The notes under the pieces were generated by a model. It was not told the origin of the DNA. It saw only the letters and a program-made list of their open reading frames with translations, and did not search any database. 64,000 bases of DNA from the NCBI GenBank assembly GCA_024734495.1, contig JALMQS010000075.1, forward strand, positions 2,906,935 through 2,970,934. Reading direction: 5' to 3'. This stretch comes from Forficula auricularia. Its lineage: Eukaryota; Arthropoda; Insecta; Dermaptera; Forficulidae. Made by a program: the position numbers and the translations under genes. Below, one piece after another: positions 1 to 11,095 of this stretch; positions within the stretch are counted from its first letter, which is position 1; the number at the start of each line of letters is the position of its first letter.

Positions 1-600
1 AAGCGATTTTTCAAATTTCACACCCTTTTATCGAAAAGCTTCAGTAGATGTCTTTGAATCTTAATATTTTGGAAATTTGTAGGTTAACCATTTCACTAAC
101 CGCCATTTAGCATTTGACTATTTCGGTTAACAATTAATTAAAAAGAAATATCTTTCCCGGGAAAATGAGCCAATGAAACTCCTTGCTTGATAGTATTAAT
201 GTAAATAGTAATCCAGAAATGAAGAATCCCGAAAACATAACCCGATTTCCATATACGGGTAAGCTATATAAAATTGTTTGGTTTTTTTCGAATAATCTTG
301 AAATTTAAAAACTTTCAACAATTTCATTCAAACCAATAAATAATTAATTTAATATTAATTATAATTATGAAAGCTTAAAATTTTAATTATGCTAATTTAA
401 GACCTGGCGTGTAGCGTCCTATCAACATACGAGCTGTTATATTCGAAATCATTTTCTTGTGCGAATTCCCAAGAATAGTATAATATTATATTTGGAAATA
501 TGGACGAGATTGAAAGGAATATTTATATTTAGCAAATGTTTCATTTTTGAAGCCGTTCTAAGTGTTGATTCTCAATGCAGCTATACTAGTAAACTTGAAA
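1..600. other. AT-rich DNA, no gene seen
   Basis: No open frame of interest, no splice-flanked coding stretch and no recognisable repeat end was seen here. Composition is like the AT-rich background of the window. Confidence 0.5.
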
Positions 601-624
601 ATGGCTTGAAATAAATTATATTTT

Positions 625-1266
625 AAAAATAAGCTGACGTGTTCTGATGTGGCCATCCACTTATCTTTACCATACAACCTGGCCCCTCACCTATATTTAA
701 TATTTAATAAAATTATTTATAATCATTTAGGGGAGGGGGTTATTTTTTGCATTTTTAGACTTCTGGGGGCCCACTGATTATGTATACAAAATTTGGTTGA
801 GTTTGTTAAATGGCCAATATTTTCATTTTTTGACCCCCCCCATTTTGGGAGGTTAGTTTTTGTATTTTTAGACTTCTCAGGTCCCACTGAATATGTATAC
901 AAAATTTGGTTGAGTTTGGTACAAGAGCCTATATTTTTAATTTTTAACCCCCCTCCACCCCCCTTAATTTTGAGTCGATATGCACCAAAATCTAATCACC
1001 TCTGAAATCAAAATCAATTATTATAAGGGCAACTCCAGTCTGGTGAGCAACATTGCGGCAAGGTTTGGGGTGGGCTCGGGTTCTGTGAGAGTTGAAGCCA
1101 TCACACTCTCGTGGAAGGGAGTGTGGTGGCATAAAGCGGTGCCTCCCCTTGTCGCCCTGGGAATTTCTCAGAGAACTTTATACGATATGACCTTCAGGGC
1201 GATGAGGGGTTCATTAATGAATTTTTACAGCTTCAACAGGAGAACTTATAGGGAAATCGCCATGCG
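625..1266 (-). mobile_element. hAT-type non-autonomous element, end-truncated copy
   Basis: This stretch is the reverse complement of most of the complete hAT element at 3973-4645; the match runs from about 625 (GACGTGTTCTGATGTGGCC) to about 1265 (GGGAAATCGCCATGC), where the copies diverge. The terminal CAGCGTTTCCCAAA repeat of the complete copy is missing here, so this copy is broken at its end. It holds an internal duplication: the segment reading ACTTCT..CCCACTGA..TATGTATACAAAATTTGG occurs near 757 and again near 866. The 96-codon open frame at 980-1270 is shared with the other copy but resembles no transposase domain I know; its reality is doubtful. Confidence 0.75.
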
Positions 1267-1429
1267 CTAGAAATTGTATATAAAAAAGAAAAAAAAGAAA
1301 AAAGAATTTTTTTTTGTAAATATATTATGTTAATATTCCTATAATTATGTAAATAATCCTGTAATTAAATTCACCCGATTATGTAAATATTTCTTGTTAG
1401 TGGAGGCCCCCACCTGCGTGGCCCAATAA

Positions 1430-1520
1430 ACGAAAAATCAATGGACCAAAACTACGTGTGAAATTTGGTTTCGATATTCACACTAGTTTTTGAGCTAGCT
1501 CGTTCCACACAAATGGTAAA
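1430..1520. repeat. Dispersed repeat shared with 34240-34320
   Basis: The segment around TCACACTAGTTTTTGAGCTA is the reverse complement of a segment at about 34240-34300. Only two copies were seen; its class is unknown. Confidence 0.5.
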
Positions 1521-2223
1521 GTAAAAAATATTGAAGCAGCTCAAATTGACGATATTCTAGTTTCCGTTACGGGAGAAGCGGGTTCCTTCTATCTTATGAA
1601 TCAACAACTCTGCTACTCTCGGCAATCAAAATCTTTTCAATCAAAGAGAGATTTCTAAAAATCGCCAAACCACCAAAATTTGTAGAGAGCGTACCAAATC
1701 TTGATAAAATTTTCCCTTTTTCCTTCACTTGATTTATTTAGAATCACAATTATCTAAAATGGCCAAATTCAAATGCCATTTGTGCGCAGAATCTTCCTAA
1801 TCACCGAAATAGATATAAAGTAAAACCAAATCAATATATTTGATCTATATATAGCTAATTGTATCATTTATTAATCCAGTCGCTCACATCCCCTAAAACA
1901 TTTTTTATTTCCCGTTAACGTCGAGTGAGATTCCATCCAATTTTTTTCTACTCGACACTTGCTAAACAAAAACTTTTTTGTATTGATGCATAAATGGCGC
2001 GCGTCGTCTCTGTCTATATCAACCCGGATATTTACACAAAATGTTGCCTCTGTAGACAAGGGGTTGTTTTACGCGTAGACAAACAAGCTTCACCTTTATT
2101 ATTTTTTTTAGAATAATATTTACACAAATTCAAGAAAGTTGCTACAACTTGTTCACGCTGTTAAGTGTTTGCTTTTTATTATTTATCTTTTTTTAATGCT
2201 CAGACTTATGCACGCGTTTTTGT

Positions 2224-2224
<1 letters not shown>

Positions 2225-2253
<29 letters not shown>
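2225..2253. repeat. TTA microsatellite
   Basis: About nine TTA trinucleotides in a row, directly before the large inverted repeat at 2263. Confidence 0.9.
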
Positions 2254-2254
<1 letters not shown>

Positions 2255-2262
2255 ATAGTATA

Positions 2263-2777
2263 TTTTTCGTTAAATTGAAGGGTTGGTTTTGTCACAAATA
2301 TAATAAAACAATAATTTTAATAACTATTTGAATTATTTAATTGATAACTATACAGTTTTGGTCACCACTGGTCGACCATCCTCAGTAGTTATCTCGTTCA
2401 AGAACCGGAATTTGTCATTTCACATGAAACATTCATTCTTAAATCTTCAATATAGATACATCACACAATTCATTACAATCACACACTTACATATATATAG
2501 CAACAATTTATAAAAACGTTTATCACTTATAAATTGTTGCTAAATATATGTAAGTGTGTGATTGTAATGAATTGTGTGATGTATCTATATTGAAGATTTA
2601 AGAATGAATGTTTCATGTGAAATGACAAATTCCGGTTCTTGAACGAGATAACTACTGAGGATGGTCGACCAGTGGTGACCAAAACTGTATAGTTATCAAT
2701 TAAATAATTCAAATAGTTATTAAAATTATTGTTTTATTATATTTGTGACAAAACCAACCCTTCAATTTAACGAAAAA
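2263..2777. mobile_element. Near-perfect 515-bp palindromic element
   Basis: Two arms of about 251 bp (2263-2513 and 2527-2777) are almost exact reverse complements around a 13-bp spacer. The identical 61-codon frames on both strands are a product of this symmetry, not genes. Each arm carries CTGAGGAT, GGTC, a loop, GACC, then AAAAC (2655-2685 on plus, mirrored at 2365-2385 on minus), a variant of the hairpin motif found in several other palindromes of this window. No transposase frame is present. Confidence 0.85.
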
Positions 2778-3048
2778 TTTAAATCAAGTCACTTAAGTTC
2801 TGGAAGAAATTTAATAAATAACAAATTGGGTTTTCAACATCTTTCCTTGAAAAAAATAATAGTATATATATATTTTAATCTTAGTATTAATTTTCAAAAG
2901 CCTAGCAAATTTTTCCTTTTAATTGTATAGAACGATTGAAATATAGTAATGGCATCTAATGAAATGAATTTTTTGATTGAAATCTTTTAATTAAAATATT
3001 TTAAATTGAGGGAACAAGTGTAAAAGCAAATTTTAGGAAACCGTTTAA

Positions 3049-3743
3049 AGTAGTTGTTTCGTGACAATACTAGCAAAAAGTTAATGCTAGAGTATATAGT
3101 ACAGACAATTAGGTATTCATAATTCATAAGTCCAAAACTTTTTGCTGTTTACGTACCACTACTAGCCAATCCAGTGCTGGTTTGACAAATCTGGCAACAT
3201 TGTCCTAGCTTATATATATTTTATCATAGAAATGTCAGATAAAGTACATTATAAAGGGATATTTATAAAACAAAAAGTTCTTAATAAGCGATTGAAGCTG
3301 TTGCGACAATGGCTGAAGCAAAAAAAGGTCAAAAAAAGTTCTCTAGTTTACCCACTTTGTAGGTTAAATAAAATCGTTGTGGTGAGCTTGTTTTTAGTGT
3401 AAATTTTTCATTATTTATTCATTATTATCTCAGAAACTGTGTTGTAACTATGAATTAAAATTTTCTTAAAAAATGTATTAGTTATTGTTTAATGTTGGTT
3501 TAGTTTTTTATAAAAATAGTAAGAAGAGTTTCTTTAGTATAATTAAATATGTATGTAAACTTTCCGATATCCCGTATAAGTGCAATGTATAAAAGTCTGA
3601 AAAACTCTACTTTGGAACTTAATATCTCCGGAACTATATTGTTCATAAATTTCGTTTTGCCACCAACGATGCAGAAGTATTTAAATAATAATCTCTCTAT
3701 TTCAAAAAAATCCTAAGAAAACCCATATGGTGAAACATCTACC
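3049..3743 (-). mobile_element. TTAA-flanked non-autonomous element, copy C
   Basis: The segment is bounded by TTAA (3045-3048 and 3744-3747) and is the reverse complement of parts of the element at 16208-17171, including the shared blocks ending CATCTACC and starting AGTAGTTGTTTCGTGAC. It is about 270 bp shorter than that copy because the nested palindrome is absent. TTAA target sites are typical of the piggyBac superfamily, but no transposase is present, so the assignment is inferred. Confidence 0.6.
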
Positions 3744-3841
3744 TTAAGCTAGTAAGTTGAAACATGGTACAACAATCCAGCTTATTAATATCAATCAAAT
3801 TTCAAATTGCCGATAAAAACAGACTTAAAATTTCTAGGGAA

Positions 3842-3965
3842 ATCAAGTAAGATTGTCATCTATTGAGTTCGAGCTTCCATGGATAATTTTTATTACATGT
3901 CAAAAAGGCTGTATTCACCCTCCTCAGGGATCGAACCCGAGTGCTAAAAAAAGCAATCGGCTTCC
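3842..3965 (-). mobile_element. tRNA-derived SINE, family 1
   Basis: Read on minus, a tRNA-like B box (GGGTTCGATCC) follows GCACTC and leads into GACATGTAATAAAAAT. The same order occurs at 4840, 10437, 10930 and 11775. A head with a Pol III box followed by an unrelated AT-rich body is the usual SINE layout. Confidence 0.55.
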
Positions 3966-3972
3966 CTTAGTA

Positions 3973-4645
3973 CAGCGTTTCCCAAACTTTTTTGACTCCG
4001 GAGCATGGCGATTTCCCTATAAGTTCTCCTGTTGAAGCTGTAAAAATTCATTAATGAACCCCTCATCGCCCTGAAGGTCATATCGTATAAAGTTCTCTGA
4101 GAAATTCCCAGGGCGACAAGGGGAGGCACCGCTTTATGCCACCACACTCCCTTCCACGAGAGTGTGATGGCTTCAACTCTCACAGAACCCGAGCCCACCC
4201 CAAACCTTGCCGCAATGTTGCTCACCAGACTGGAGTTGCTGATTAGATTTTGGTGCATATCGATCCAAAATTAAGGGGGGTGGGGGGAGTTAAAAATTAA
4301 AAATCTAGGCCATTTGAGCAAACTCAACCAAATTTTGTATACATAAACAGTGGACCCCCAGAAGTATAAAAATGCAAAAACTAACCTCCCTCTACATGAT
4401 TATAAATAAGGGGACAGGTTGTATGGTAAAGTCAAGTGGATGGCCACATCAGAACACGTCAGTTTATTTTAATTATTGCAACGACTTTTTCCAAAACTTT
4501 GAAAATATTTAAACCAATGCCTTGCAAATTTAAATTCAATTGGAATGTAGCAAATATGTAGTAGCACAAATATTTTTTTTTTGTGTTTTTACAATTTTTT
4601 TCGCGAGCCGGTGGCGGGTCGTGACCCACACTTTGGGAAACGCTG
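3973..4645 (+). mobile_element. Complete hAT-type MITE with 8-bp target duplication
   Basis: The ends are CAGCGTTTCCCAAA and its reverse complement, a classic hAT terminal repeat. The 8 bases CCTTAGTA precede (3965-3972) and follow (4646-4653) the element exactly, as an 8-bp hAT target duplication should. At 673 bp it is far too short for a hAT transposase, so it is non-autonomous. A minus-strand frame of 104 codons (3944-4258) runs across its left end and is likely accidental. A truncated copy lies at 625-1266 in opposite orientation. Confidence 0.9.
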
Positions 4646-4839
4646 CCTTAGTAGTTCACTTCGATGTGGGCATTAATCTTTCTAGCGACATATAACTCTC
4701 AGACTTTAAAATCCATGGATACCTTCAACTCTGACCCACCCTGGAACTTTCTTCTATTCTCCTACTTCTTTTCACGATGCACCTTATTGGTTCTAGATCC
4801 TCTTGCATTAGGCATAAATAAAATACTGGCTTGATTGCT

Positions 4840-5036
4840 TTTTTTGGCACTCGGATTCAATTCTTAAAAGCGAATACAACTATCCTGATAAGTGTGATAA
4901 AAATTATGTATAACAGCTGGGATTAAGTTGATGAAAATCTCTCGTGATTTTCTTATTAATATCTATTTGAGTACCAAATTTCAGCTAATTAACTACACTA
5001 TTTTATCAATTTCCTAATAAATATTATAATTTGTAA
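4840..5036 (+). mobile_element. tRNA-derived SINE, family 1
   Basis: Contains GGCACTCGGATTCAATTC (B-box-like) followed by AAAGCGAATACAACT and a body ending TCCTAATAAATATTATA. The copy at 11775-11995 matches along nearly its whole length. Confidence 0.55.
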
Positions 5037-5412
5037 CAGGGGTCGTGGGGAGTTGGATACGATTTTTTTAAACGCAGAGTTTTTAAATTAAATGTGCCAA
5101 ACGTTTCCTCACTGATTTCTGACTTCTTCAGTGAGTGTTTAAAAATTGTATTATTTATATTTATTGTAACAAAAGACAATCTTGATTGTTTCAGATATTT
5201 TATCTTTAATTTAATAACAGATTGTTAATGTTTCGTAGAGGAGATGTCCTTTAAAATGTTTTTTCTTGTACACTTAACAAATTAGTTTATAAAATGAGCC
5301 ACTGAAGAAGTAAGAAATCAGTGACGAAAGGTTTGGCATATTTAATTTAAAAATCTCTACGTTTAATTTAAGAAATCTTATCCAACTCCCTACGATTTCT
5401 ATTACAAATTTG
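5027..5412. mobile_element. Palindromic element carrying the CTGAAGA hairpin motif
   Basis: Left (about 5027-5140) and right (about 5285-5412) segments are imperfect reverse complements, both ending outward in GGGGAGTTGGATAC or its complement. Motif cores are at 5101-5131 on minus and 5302-5331 on plus. Confidence 0.65.
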
Positions 5413-6243
5413 ATTATGGGTACAAACAATGATATAATAATATATTTTTCTCTTTTCCGCATTTTGGGCTCGGCTATGAAGCCAGAAAAGTGAAAATCTA
5501 ACGAGTTCTTGTTTTAGAAATAAATACTTAGATTCTGACACCAGGACGGAATTTTTAACGCTTGCTCTGTAAGCTCAAATGATCAACTCTCGCTCCTCAT
5601 TGACGAGGCTGAAAAAATCAAATTCGACATAATAGGAATAATTTGAAAGTTTTTGAGATCTAATTGATTTAATATTTTTTATTATTTGATGTCGGTTTTA
5701 TAAATAAAAAGATACGTGTAAATTATCTTCTTCTTTTTTTGGACTGCCTCATCGATATCCACTTAATTCACTTTCAGTCCGTCTCCAAAAATTACTCCAA
5801 TCTTGTTCTAATAAAAGTTGTTCAGTTTTTGTTGTAGATTTTGAATATGTAATTATATGTTTCATATAGCTTTCCATTTAAAAAACAGAACTTGACCCCT
5901 AAATACAGTTGAAAGCTTGTTCTAGATCGATAAACAATATCATAGTTTAGTTTCCCCCTTGATATAAATAAACTTTTATTTGAAAATTTTTTTCATATAA
6001 TGCACTGTTTTTGAGTTATAAGACTGACTTAAGATAAAAAACTCGCCCGGTATATATTTATGAAAATTCTCTAAATGTTTGAAATTTTACGGATGCGCAG
6101 CATCCACAGCATCCATGGACCGCACGCTACTGTTATATAGTCTTATTCATGTCTTTTATTTGTGAATCCTACCTAATAATTTATATTTTTAAATTTTAAT
6201 ATTACAAGATAATTAATATTTTTCATCTTTGATTTTCTTTTAG

Positions 6244-6364
6244 ATAGATAAAGAATCCAATACCATCGCCATAATTTGCCAGGATATCACAGTTATCTTA
6301 GCTTTTGACACAAGAGAAAGGTTGATTCAATGGCAAGTGAAAATTTCAAGTAATTTAAGAGATG
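6244..6364 (+). CDS. Dok-7-like gene, internal exon (end of PH domain)
   Basis: Between an acceptor (TTTTCTTTTAG, ending 6243) and a donor (GTAAGT from 6365) lies one open phase of 40 codons plus one base. It includes DKESNTIAIICQD and FDTRERLIQWQVKIS, wording I associate with the C-terminal half of the PH domain of Dok-7-family adaptors, membrane proteins that bind and activate receptor kinases such as MuSK. The last base joins the first two of the next exon to make an Asp codon, so the two exons splice in frame. The flanking introns hold transposons. The exon encoding the start of the PH domain is not upstream in this window; a matching first exon lies at 57411 instead. Confidence 0.82.
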
Positions 6365-6434
6365 GTAAGTAAAGATAACTTTTTAAAGCAATCGAAAAAG
6401 ATCAATTGAATTTGATGACACGTTTCATTTTCAG

Positions 6435-6585
6435 ATCAACAATTCTTAATTCAGATCAGCAGCGCTCCAGTCAAATCTAAAATCCCAAATGGACCTGCTC
6501 GAATGCACATTCAAGACCAGCGATTCTGTATCACAAGTGGAGTTCCACCAAGGCTCATGTGTTTTTGGGAAATCGGGCAGTTGAG
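6435..6585 (+). CDS. Dok-7-like gene, internal exon (start of PTB/IRS domain)
   Basis: The acceptor CATTTTCAG ends at 6434 and the donor GTAAGT starts at 6586. The open phase continues from the previous exon and includes KIPNGPARMHIQD, CITSGVPPRL and WEIGQLR, matching the start of the IRS-type PTB domain of Dok-7, which recognises phosphotyrosine in an NPXY context. The intron from the previous exon is only 70 bp. The exon ends two bases into an Arg codon; the expected continuation (RYG and a FEGG-type motif) was not found anywhere downstream in the window. Confidence 0.82.
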
Positions 6586-6727
6586 GTAAGTCACTTTTTG
6601 AAAATGTTCAATTGGGCGGCAGACTTAGTAAATAAGAATAAGTATACAATTAGGAGATGATATCTTCTAATAATAAACTTGGGGGAAGGCATCGGGAAAC
6701 CACCTTTGTAAATATCATTATTATTAT

Positions 6728-8510
6728 CATTTCCGTCCAAAATTTGTATTAATTTGAAAGTTTATAATAGGAAAATAATGACAAGTTTTTATGTGTGACT
6801 TTTTTATTTATCAGCCAACGTTTCGTCGACTTTGCTGACTTCTTCAGGGCTTCAAATAGTCATGACAAACATTCTTCTAAATTTTCTTGTTATCTTTGTT
6901 ACCAGATAATAAGTAAAAATATATTTTTCTAGGTTATTATCTATTAAAATGTTTCACCTAGAACCGACACCATATTCTTTAAAGATTATCTTTGTTACCA
7001 TTGAAGACCATCAGAAACACAAATTTCAAAAAATATTGGCACATTCATATAAAAACAATTTTTCTTTCTTTTCTTTTTATATTAACAATTACCTACATTA
7101 GATATAAAACAAAAATAACATAAATAGTATGAGGCAACACTGTTTTTAAAAACAGAATAGAATCTTTTTTTCTTTTGAATTGCCACCTAATATGCTGTAC
7201 ACCTACTTCCACTTGTACTTCCAAATATTTCCAAGTACTTCCAAATATTTCCAAGTAATTCCAAATATTTCCAAGTAATTCCAAATATTTCCAAGTACTT
7301 CCAAATATTTCCAAGCACCTCCAAAATAATTCCAAAGAGGTGTACATCTACTTCCAATCGCGGATCACCCCTCGATTTTACATATAGAAATTTCAAATTT
7401 AAAAAAGATTTAAAAACAGTGTTGCCTCATTCTATTTGTGTTATTTCTGTTTTATATCTAATATAATTGTTAACGTAGTTTTTTCGTGACAATCCACACA
7501 AAAAGTTTTAGCCTCGTAACCACTCTATACATATGAACGGTGCTAAAATTTTAGGTTATGTTTTTTAACATGACTGTACTTCTCACACTACTTTATCCTC
7601 TTTATGAATGGATCGTTTCCAAGCCATTGAACTTATATCCCCTTCCACTAAAAATAATCGGCCCAATATGTTTTTTTTTTTTATTTTCTATCAAAACTAA
7701 GAGGAGGTAAATAATTTTAATTTTTTTTTTCAGTTACTCCGATTACATTATTCTAACAAATATTAGTTTTTCATTAAGATGTTGATGTAAGGTAGTTCTT
7801 TTACAAATGCAAAAATTCAAGAAGTTTTTGAAACTTGGAATATAATAGTCATTAAAAGCATAACACACATACTTTTAAAATTTGAAGACGATTTACCACA
7901 CCAAACATGAAATAATTGCAATTAAAAATGAAATTTTTACATAGGGTAGATAGGGAAAGGGTGGGGATATGATCATTATTTTATTTTTTCATTGAAGGAC
8001 TTTCACTATCTTGATGAAAAACTAATATTTGTTAGAATAATATATTCGGAGTAACTTAAAAAAAAAATTGAAATTATTTACCACGTAGTTTTGATAAAAA
8101 ACAATCCTATTCGGGCTATTATTTTTAGTGGAGGGGATATAAGCACAATGGATTATTGGAAACTACTCGCATGTATGTGTGTATCTACTATATAGAGATT
8201 TCGTAGGGTGAGTGGACAGTCAGGTTAAAAAAATACCCTAAAATTTTAGTTCCTTTCATATTTATAGAGTGGTTACGAGGCTAAAACTTTTTGTGTGTCC
8301 CTTTTGAAATTTGTGTTTCTGATTGTCTTCAATGGTAACGAAGATAACAAGAAAATTTAGACGAATGTGTGGCATGATTATTTGAAGCCCTGAAGAAGTC
8401 AGCAAAGTCGACGAAACGTTGGCTGATAAATAAAAAAGTCACACATAAAAACTTCTCCTTATTTTCCTATTATAAACATTCATCAAATTAATACAAATTA
8501 TGATAATAAT
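6728..8510. mobile_element. Composite inverted-repeat element with nested insertions
   Basis: Outer arms (about 6728-7030 and 8300-8510) are reverse complements and carry the motif CTGAAGA..GACGAAACGTT at 6818-6847 (minus) and 8390-8419 (plus). Further inverted pairs lie inside: 7100-7150 with 7408-7468, and 7680-7790 with 7990-8100. The interior is therefore a stack of insertions, including the minisatellite-bearing element at 7185-7376. No gene was found. Confidence 0.65.
7185..7376. repeat. Minisatellite inside a small TIR element
   Basis: About seven units of a 16-base repeat, TTCCAAATATTTCCAA with variants, run from about 7206 to 7330. The right edge reads CGCGGATCACCCCTCG, the decayed end of the TIR family at 13879 and 28742. 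The minus-strand frames here (ELFGNIWKY-like) are the repeat translated and are not genes. Confidence 0.75.
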
Positions 8511-8816
8511 AAAAATAATAGGAATATCAGAAACGAAAAGGGAACACCCCATGACCACATGAACGTCTCATGAATATCATCTGGGGGTTCTCTGATAGAG
8601 GTGGATTCCTATATATAAGTCTCCCAGTTATTTCAAAGTCAGCAGAGTTTTTTTTTCAAAGATTTTTTTTATTTAAATTCCATTTTACATGTTTTGGCAC
8701 ATCCTTTGCAAGTTCGTCGTACGAAAGCCTTAAAGTGCTTGACAATGATTTTAGAAGTCCATTCTGAGATAATAAAACCAAAATGATATTCAGAAAACGA
8801 TTGAGTATACATTTTT

Positions 8817-9252
8817 AAATTTATAATTTTCTCATTAACATATTAAAGAATAATCAACATATTAACTAGAATTGTTTTAATCGCTCTTTTTTAAACAAGA
8901 TATATATCGCGAGACTACTGCTGGTTGAAGCTATTGGAGTCTGCTGAGTCTTAAGTCTGGACCAAGAGAGAATGAAAAATCACCTGCATTCGATTAATTA
9001 ATGGCAATCACCTAACATCTCAGATTTCAAATTCATTTGGTGATCCATCCAAGTGTCATGACGTTGGATTATAGCTAAATGGATCATATGTTTTTCATTC
9101 TCTCTTGGTCCAGACTTAAGACTCAGCAGACTCCAATAGCTTCAACCAGCAGTAGTCTCGCGATATATATCTTGTTTAAAAAGCGCGATCAAAACAATTC
9201 TAGTTAATATGTTGATTATTCTTTAATATATTAATGAGAAAATTATAAATTT
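8817..9252. mobile_element. Palindromic element, arms about 163 bp
   Basis: Arms 8817-8979 and 9091-9252 are near-perfect reverse complements containing ATATATATCGCGAGACTACT. The loop of about 110 bp is unique. The 20-base run AAAAATCACCTGCATTCGAT occurs at 8975 and again near 9322, so part of the loop-side sequence is repeated beyond the right arm. Confidence 0.75.
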
Positions 9253-9834
9253 ATTTAACTTCATTATTTCAAGTTAGAAATATATAAGTTCAGATATTAT
9301 TTTCACTTAATATTTGACAAAAATCACCTGCATTCGATTCGCGATTGAATCAAATATAGGAAACATACGATTATAAATTTTTAGATCATTCAAAATCAAT
9401 AAGAGGCCGCCGTTGATTCCATTGGAAAATTTAGTCTCTTTAATCCAGATTATTAGAAATTAGAAAACTATTATCAACTAAACTTAGGGAACGCGGTGTG
9501 GGTTTATAGTGAAACATTATACACATTATATTAGGTTGGAGTTGGTAGTGTTACAACACAATCAGAACATTTTAAATAACCAACTGCACTACGGTGCGAA
9601 AAAATCGAGCCACCAATAAAAACTTTATTAAATAGCAAATTATTTATAAACTTTTTACAAATAACCATATAATTTGTTCTACTAACTCTTAAAGTAACAT
9701 ATTCAATAAATGTTGTTGATAATTTTTGAATTTTATAAAAAAAATAAGTAAAATTAAATTAAAAGATACAATTACAAATTATCATACTTCCTCAATATCA
9801 CTTTAAATTTAAATGAAGTTTTAATATAAGTTAT

Positions 9835-10325
9835 TGGATAAAAAATACTTGGTAGGTTTCACATTAAGATTTAAAAATAAAACGAATTTATTTTTGGAGA
9901 GTCTTTAATCTCGATATATAGTATATATTTCAATCATTCATTCATTGATTACATTCTTTAAATATTTGCAATCTTGTGTTCATTAATTCTTCCTCCACTC
10001 ACCCCCCCCCCCCCCTACACCTACCTGAGTATAGATCCTAATTTCTCAGAAGGCCATTCAAAATTAAAACAAAATAAACTTCCTACCTTTCTCCCTCCAC
10101 TAATTTTAAATATTTACCCTTTTGTTATTTTAAAATAAATTTGACCATTGACTTGTATTCAAATTCGACTTATCCAGGTCAGTTACTTTCTGTTGCTCCT
10201 GAAGATGGGTTAGCCACCCGAAATATATATATCGAGATTAAAGTCTCTCCAAAAATAAATTTGTTTTATTTTTATATCTTAATGTGAAACCTACCAAATA
10301 TTTTTTATCCAATAATTTTAAAAAA
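9835..10325. mobile_element. Inverted-repeat insertion within the Tc1-like element
   Basis: Arms at about 9835-9930 and 10215-10325 are reverse complements (GGTAGGTTTCACATTAAGAT). The right side carries CTGAAGAT, GGGT, a loop, ACCC, GAAAT at 10199-10226, another form of the recurring hairpin motif. A run of 15 C lies at about 10000-10014. Confidence 0.65.
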
Positions 10326-10419
10326 ATGTTTCACCAAGTACCTACCAACACCAAATACCTTAAAAACTATTTTAATAAACGATCAAATTTCATTTGAAAT
10401 ATCAATAAAATGTTCTTAG

Positions 10420-11095
10420 AAAATCATAAGATGGTGTCAGATGTATTAAATCCGATGGAATGGAATATTTTTAATTACATGTCAGAAGGGTTGTTTTTCA
10501 CCCCTTCGGGAATCGAACCGGAGTCCTAGTAACAGCATTCCGGGCCATCTGGGTCACCTGCGAGGTGCGAACCTCCCTGACATATGTAAACGCTTTAAAT
10601 ATTTTACTCAAAGATTGTTATCTTCATTTGTAAAATTTCGCGATCTAGTGATTCTAAATTTAAACATATAGCCATGCCATATAATTTAAATAAAGGTCGT
10701 TGAGTGTTTCGAATTTTGAAGAGGGCAATGGAATGGCTTTTCTTAATTGAATATGAAAGATTTCAATTTGCCGATGGTAATAGATTCAAATTTTCTTAGA
10801 AAATCATAAGATGTTGTCATCCGAGGTGTCATCTATTAAATCCGATGGCATGGCTATATGTTTAAATTTAGAATCACTAGATCGTGAAATTTTACAAATT
10901 AAGATAACAATCTTTGAGTAAAATATTTAACGCGTTTACATATGTCAGAGAGGTTCGCATCATCGCATCCCGCAGGTGACCCAGATGGGCTCGGGTTCGA
11001 TTCCCGAGGAGGTGAAAAACAACCCTTCTGACATAGAATTAAAAATATTCCATTCCATCCGATTTAATAAATGACACCATCTTATGATTTTCTAA
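10420..11095. mobile_element. Two tRNA-derived SINEs in inverted orientation
   Basis: A near-palindrome centred near 10750. Each arm holds a tRNA-like block: on minus at about 10490-10600, ending CGGTTCGATTCCCG, and on plus at about 10940-11020, reading CCCAGATGGGCTCGGGTTCG. Both lead into TTCTGACAT and an AT-rich tail, the layout of the family 1 SINEs elsewhere in the window. Nested in the Tc1-like element. Confidence 0.65.

Noticed and set aside
980..1270. 96-codon frame repeated at 3944-4258
   Set aside because: It lies within two copies of a hAT MITE and has no transposase-like motif; shared ancestry of the DNA explains the match.
1740..1800. Short ATG frame reading MAKFKCHLCAESS as a zinc-finger start
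   Set aside because: It stops after 13 codons and lacks the histidines of a finger; most likely chance.
2328..2712. Identical 61-codon frames on opposite strands
   Set aside because: Caused by the near-perfect palindrome, not by two genes.
5083..5340. Possible CRISPR-like or stem-loop array from repeated motif pairs
   Set aside because: Motif pairs are inverted, not evenly spaced direct repeats, and the DNA is clearly from an animal.
7093..7396. Repetitive WKYLELLGNIW-like proteins
   Set aside because: Translation of a 16-base minisatellite in two frames.
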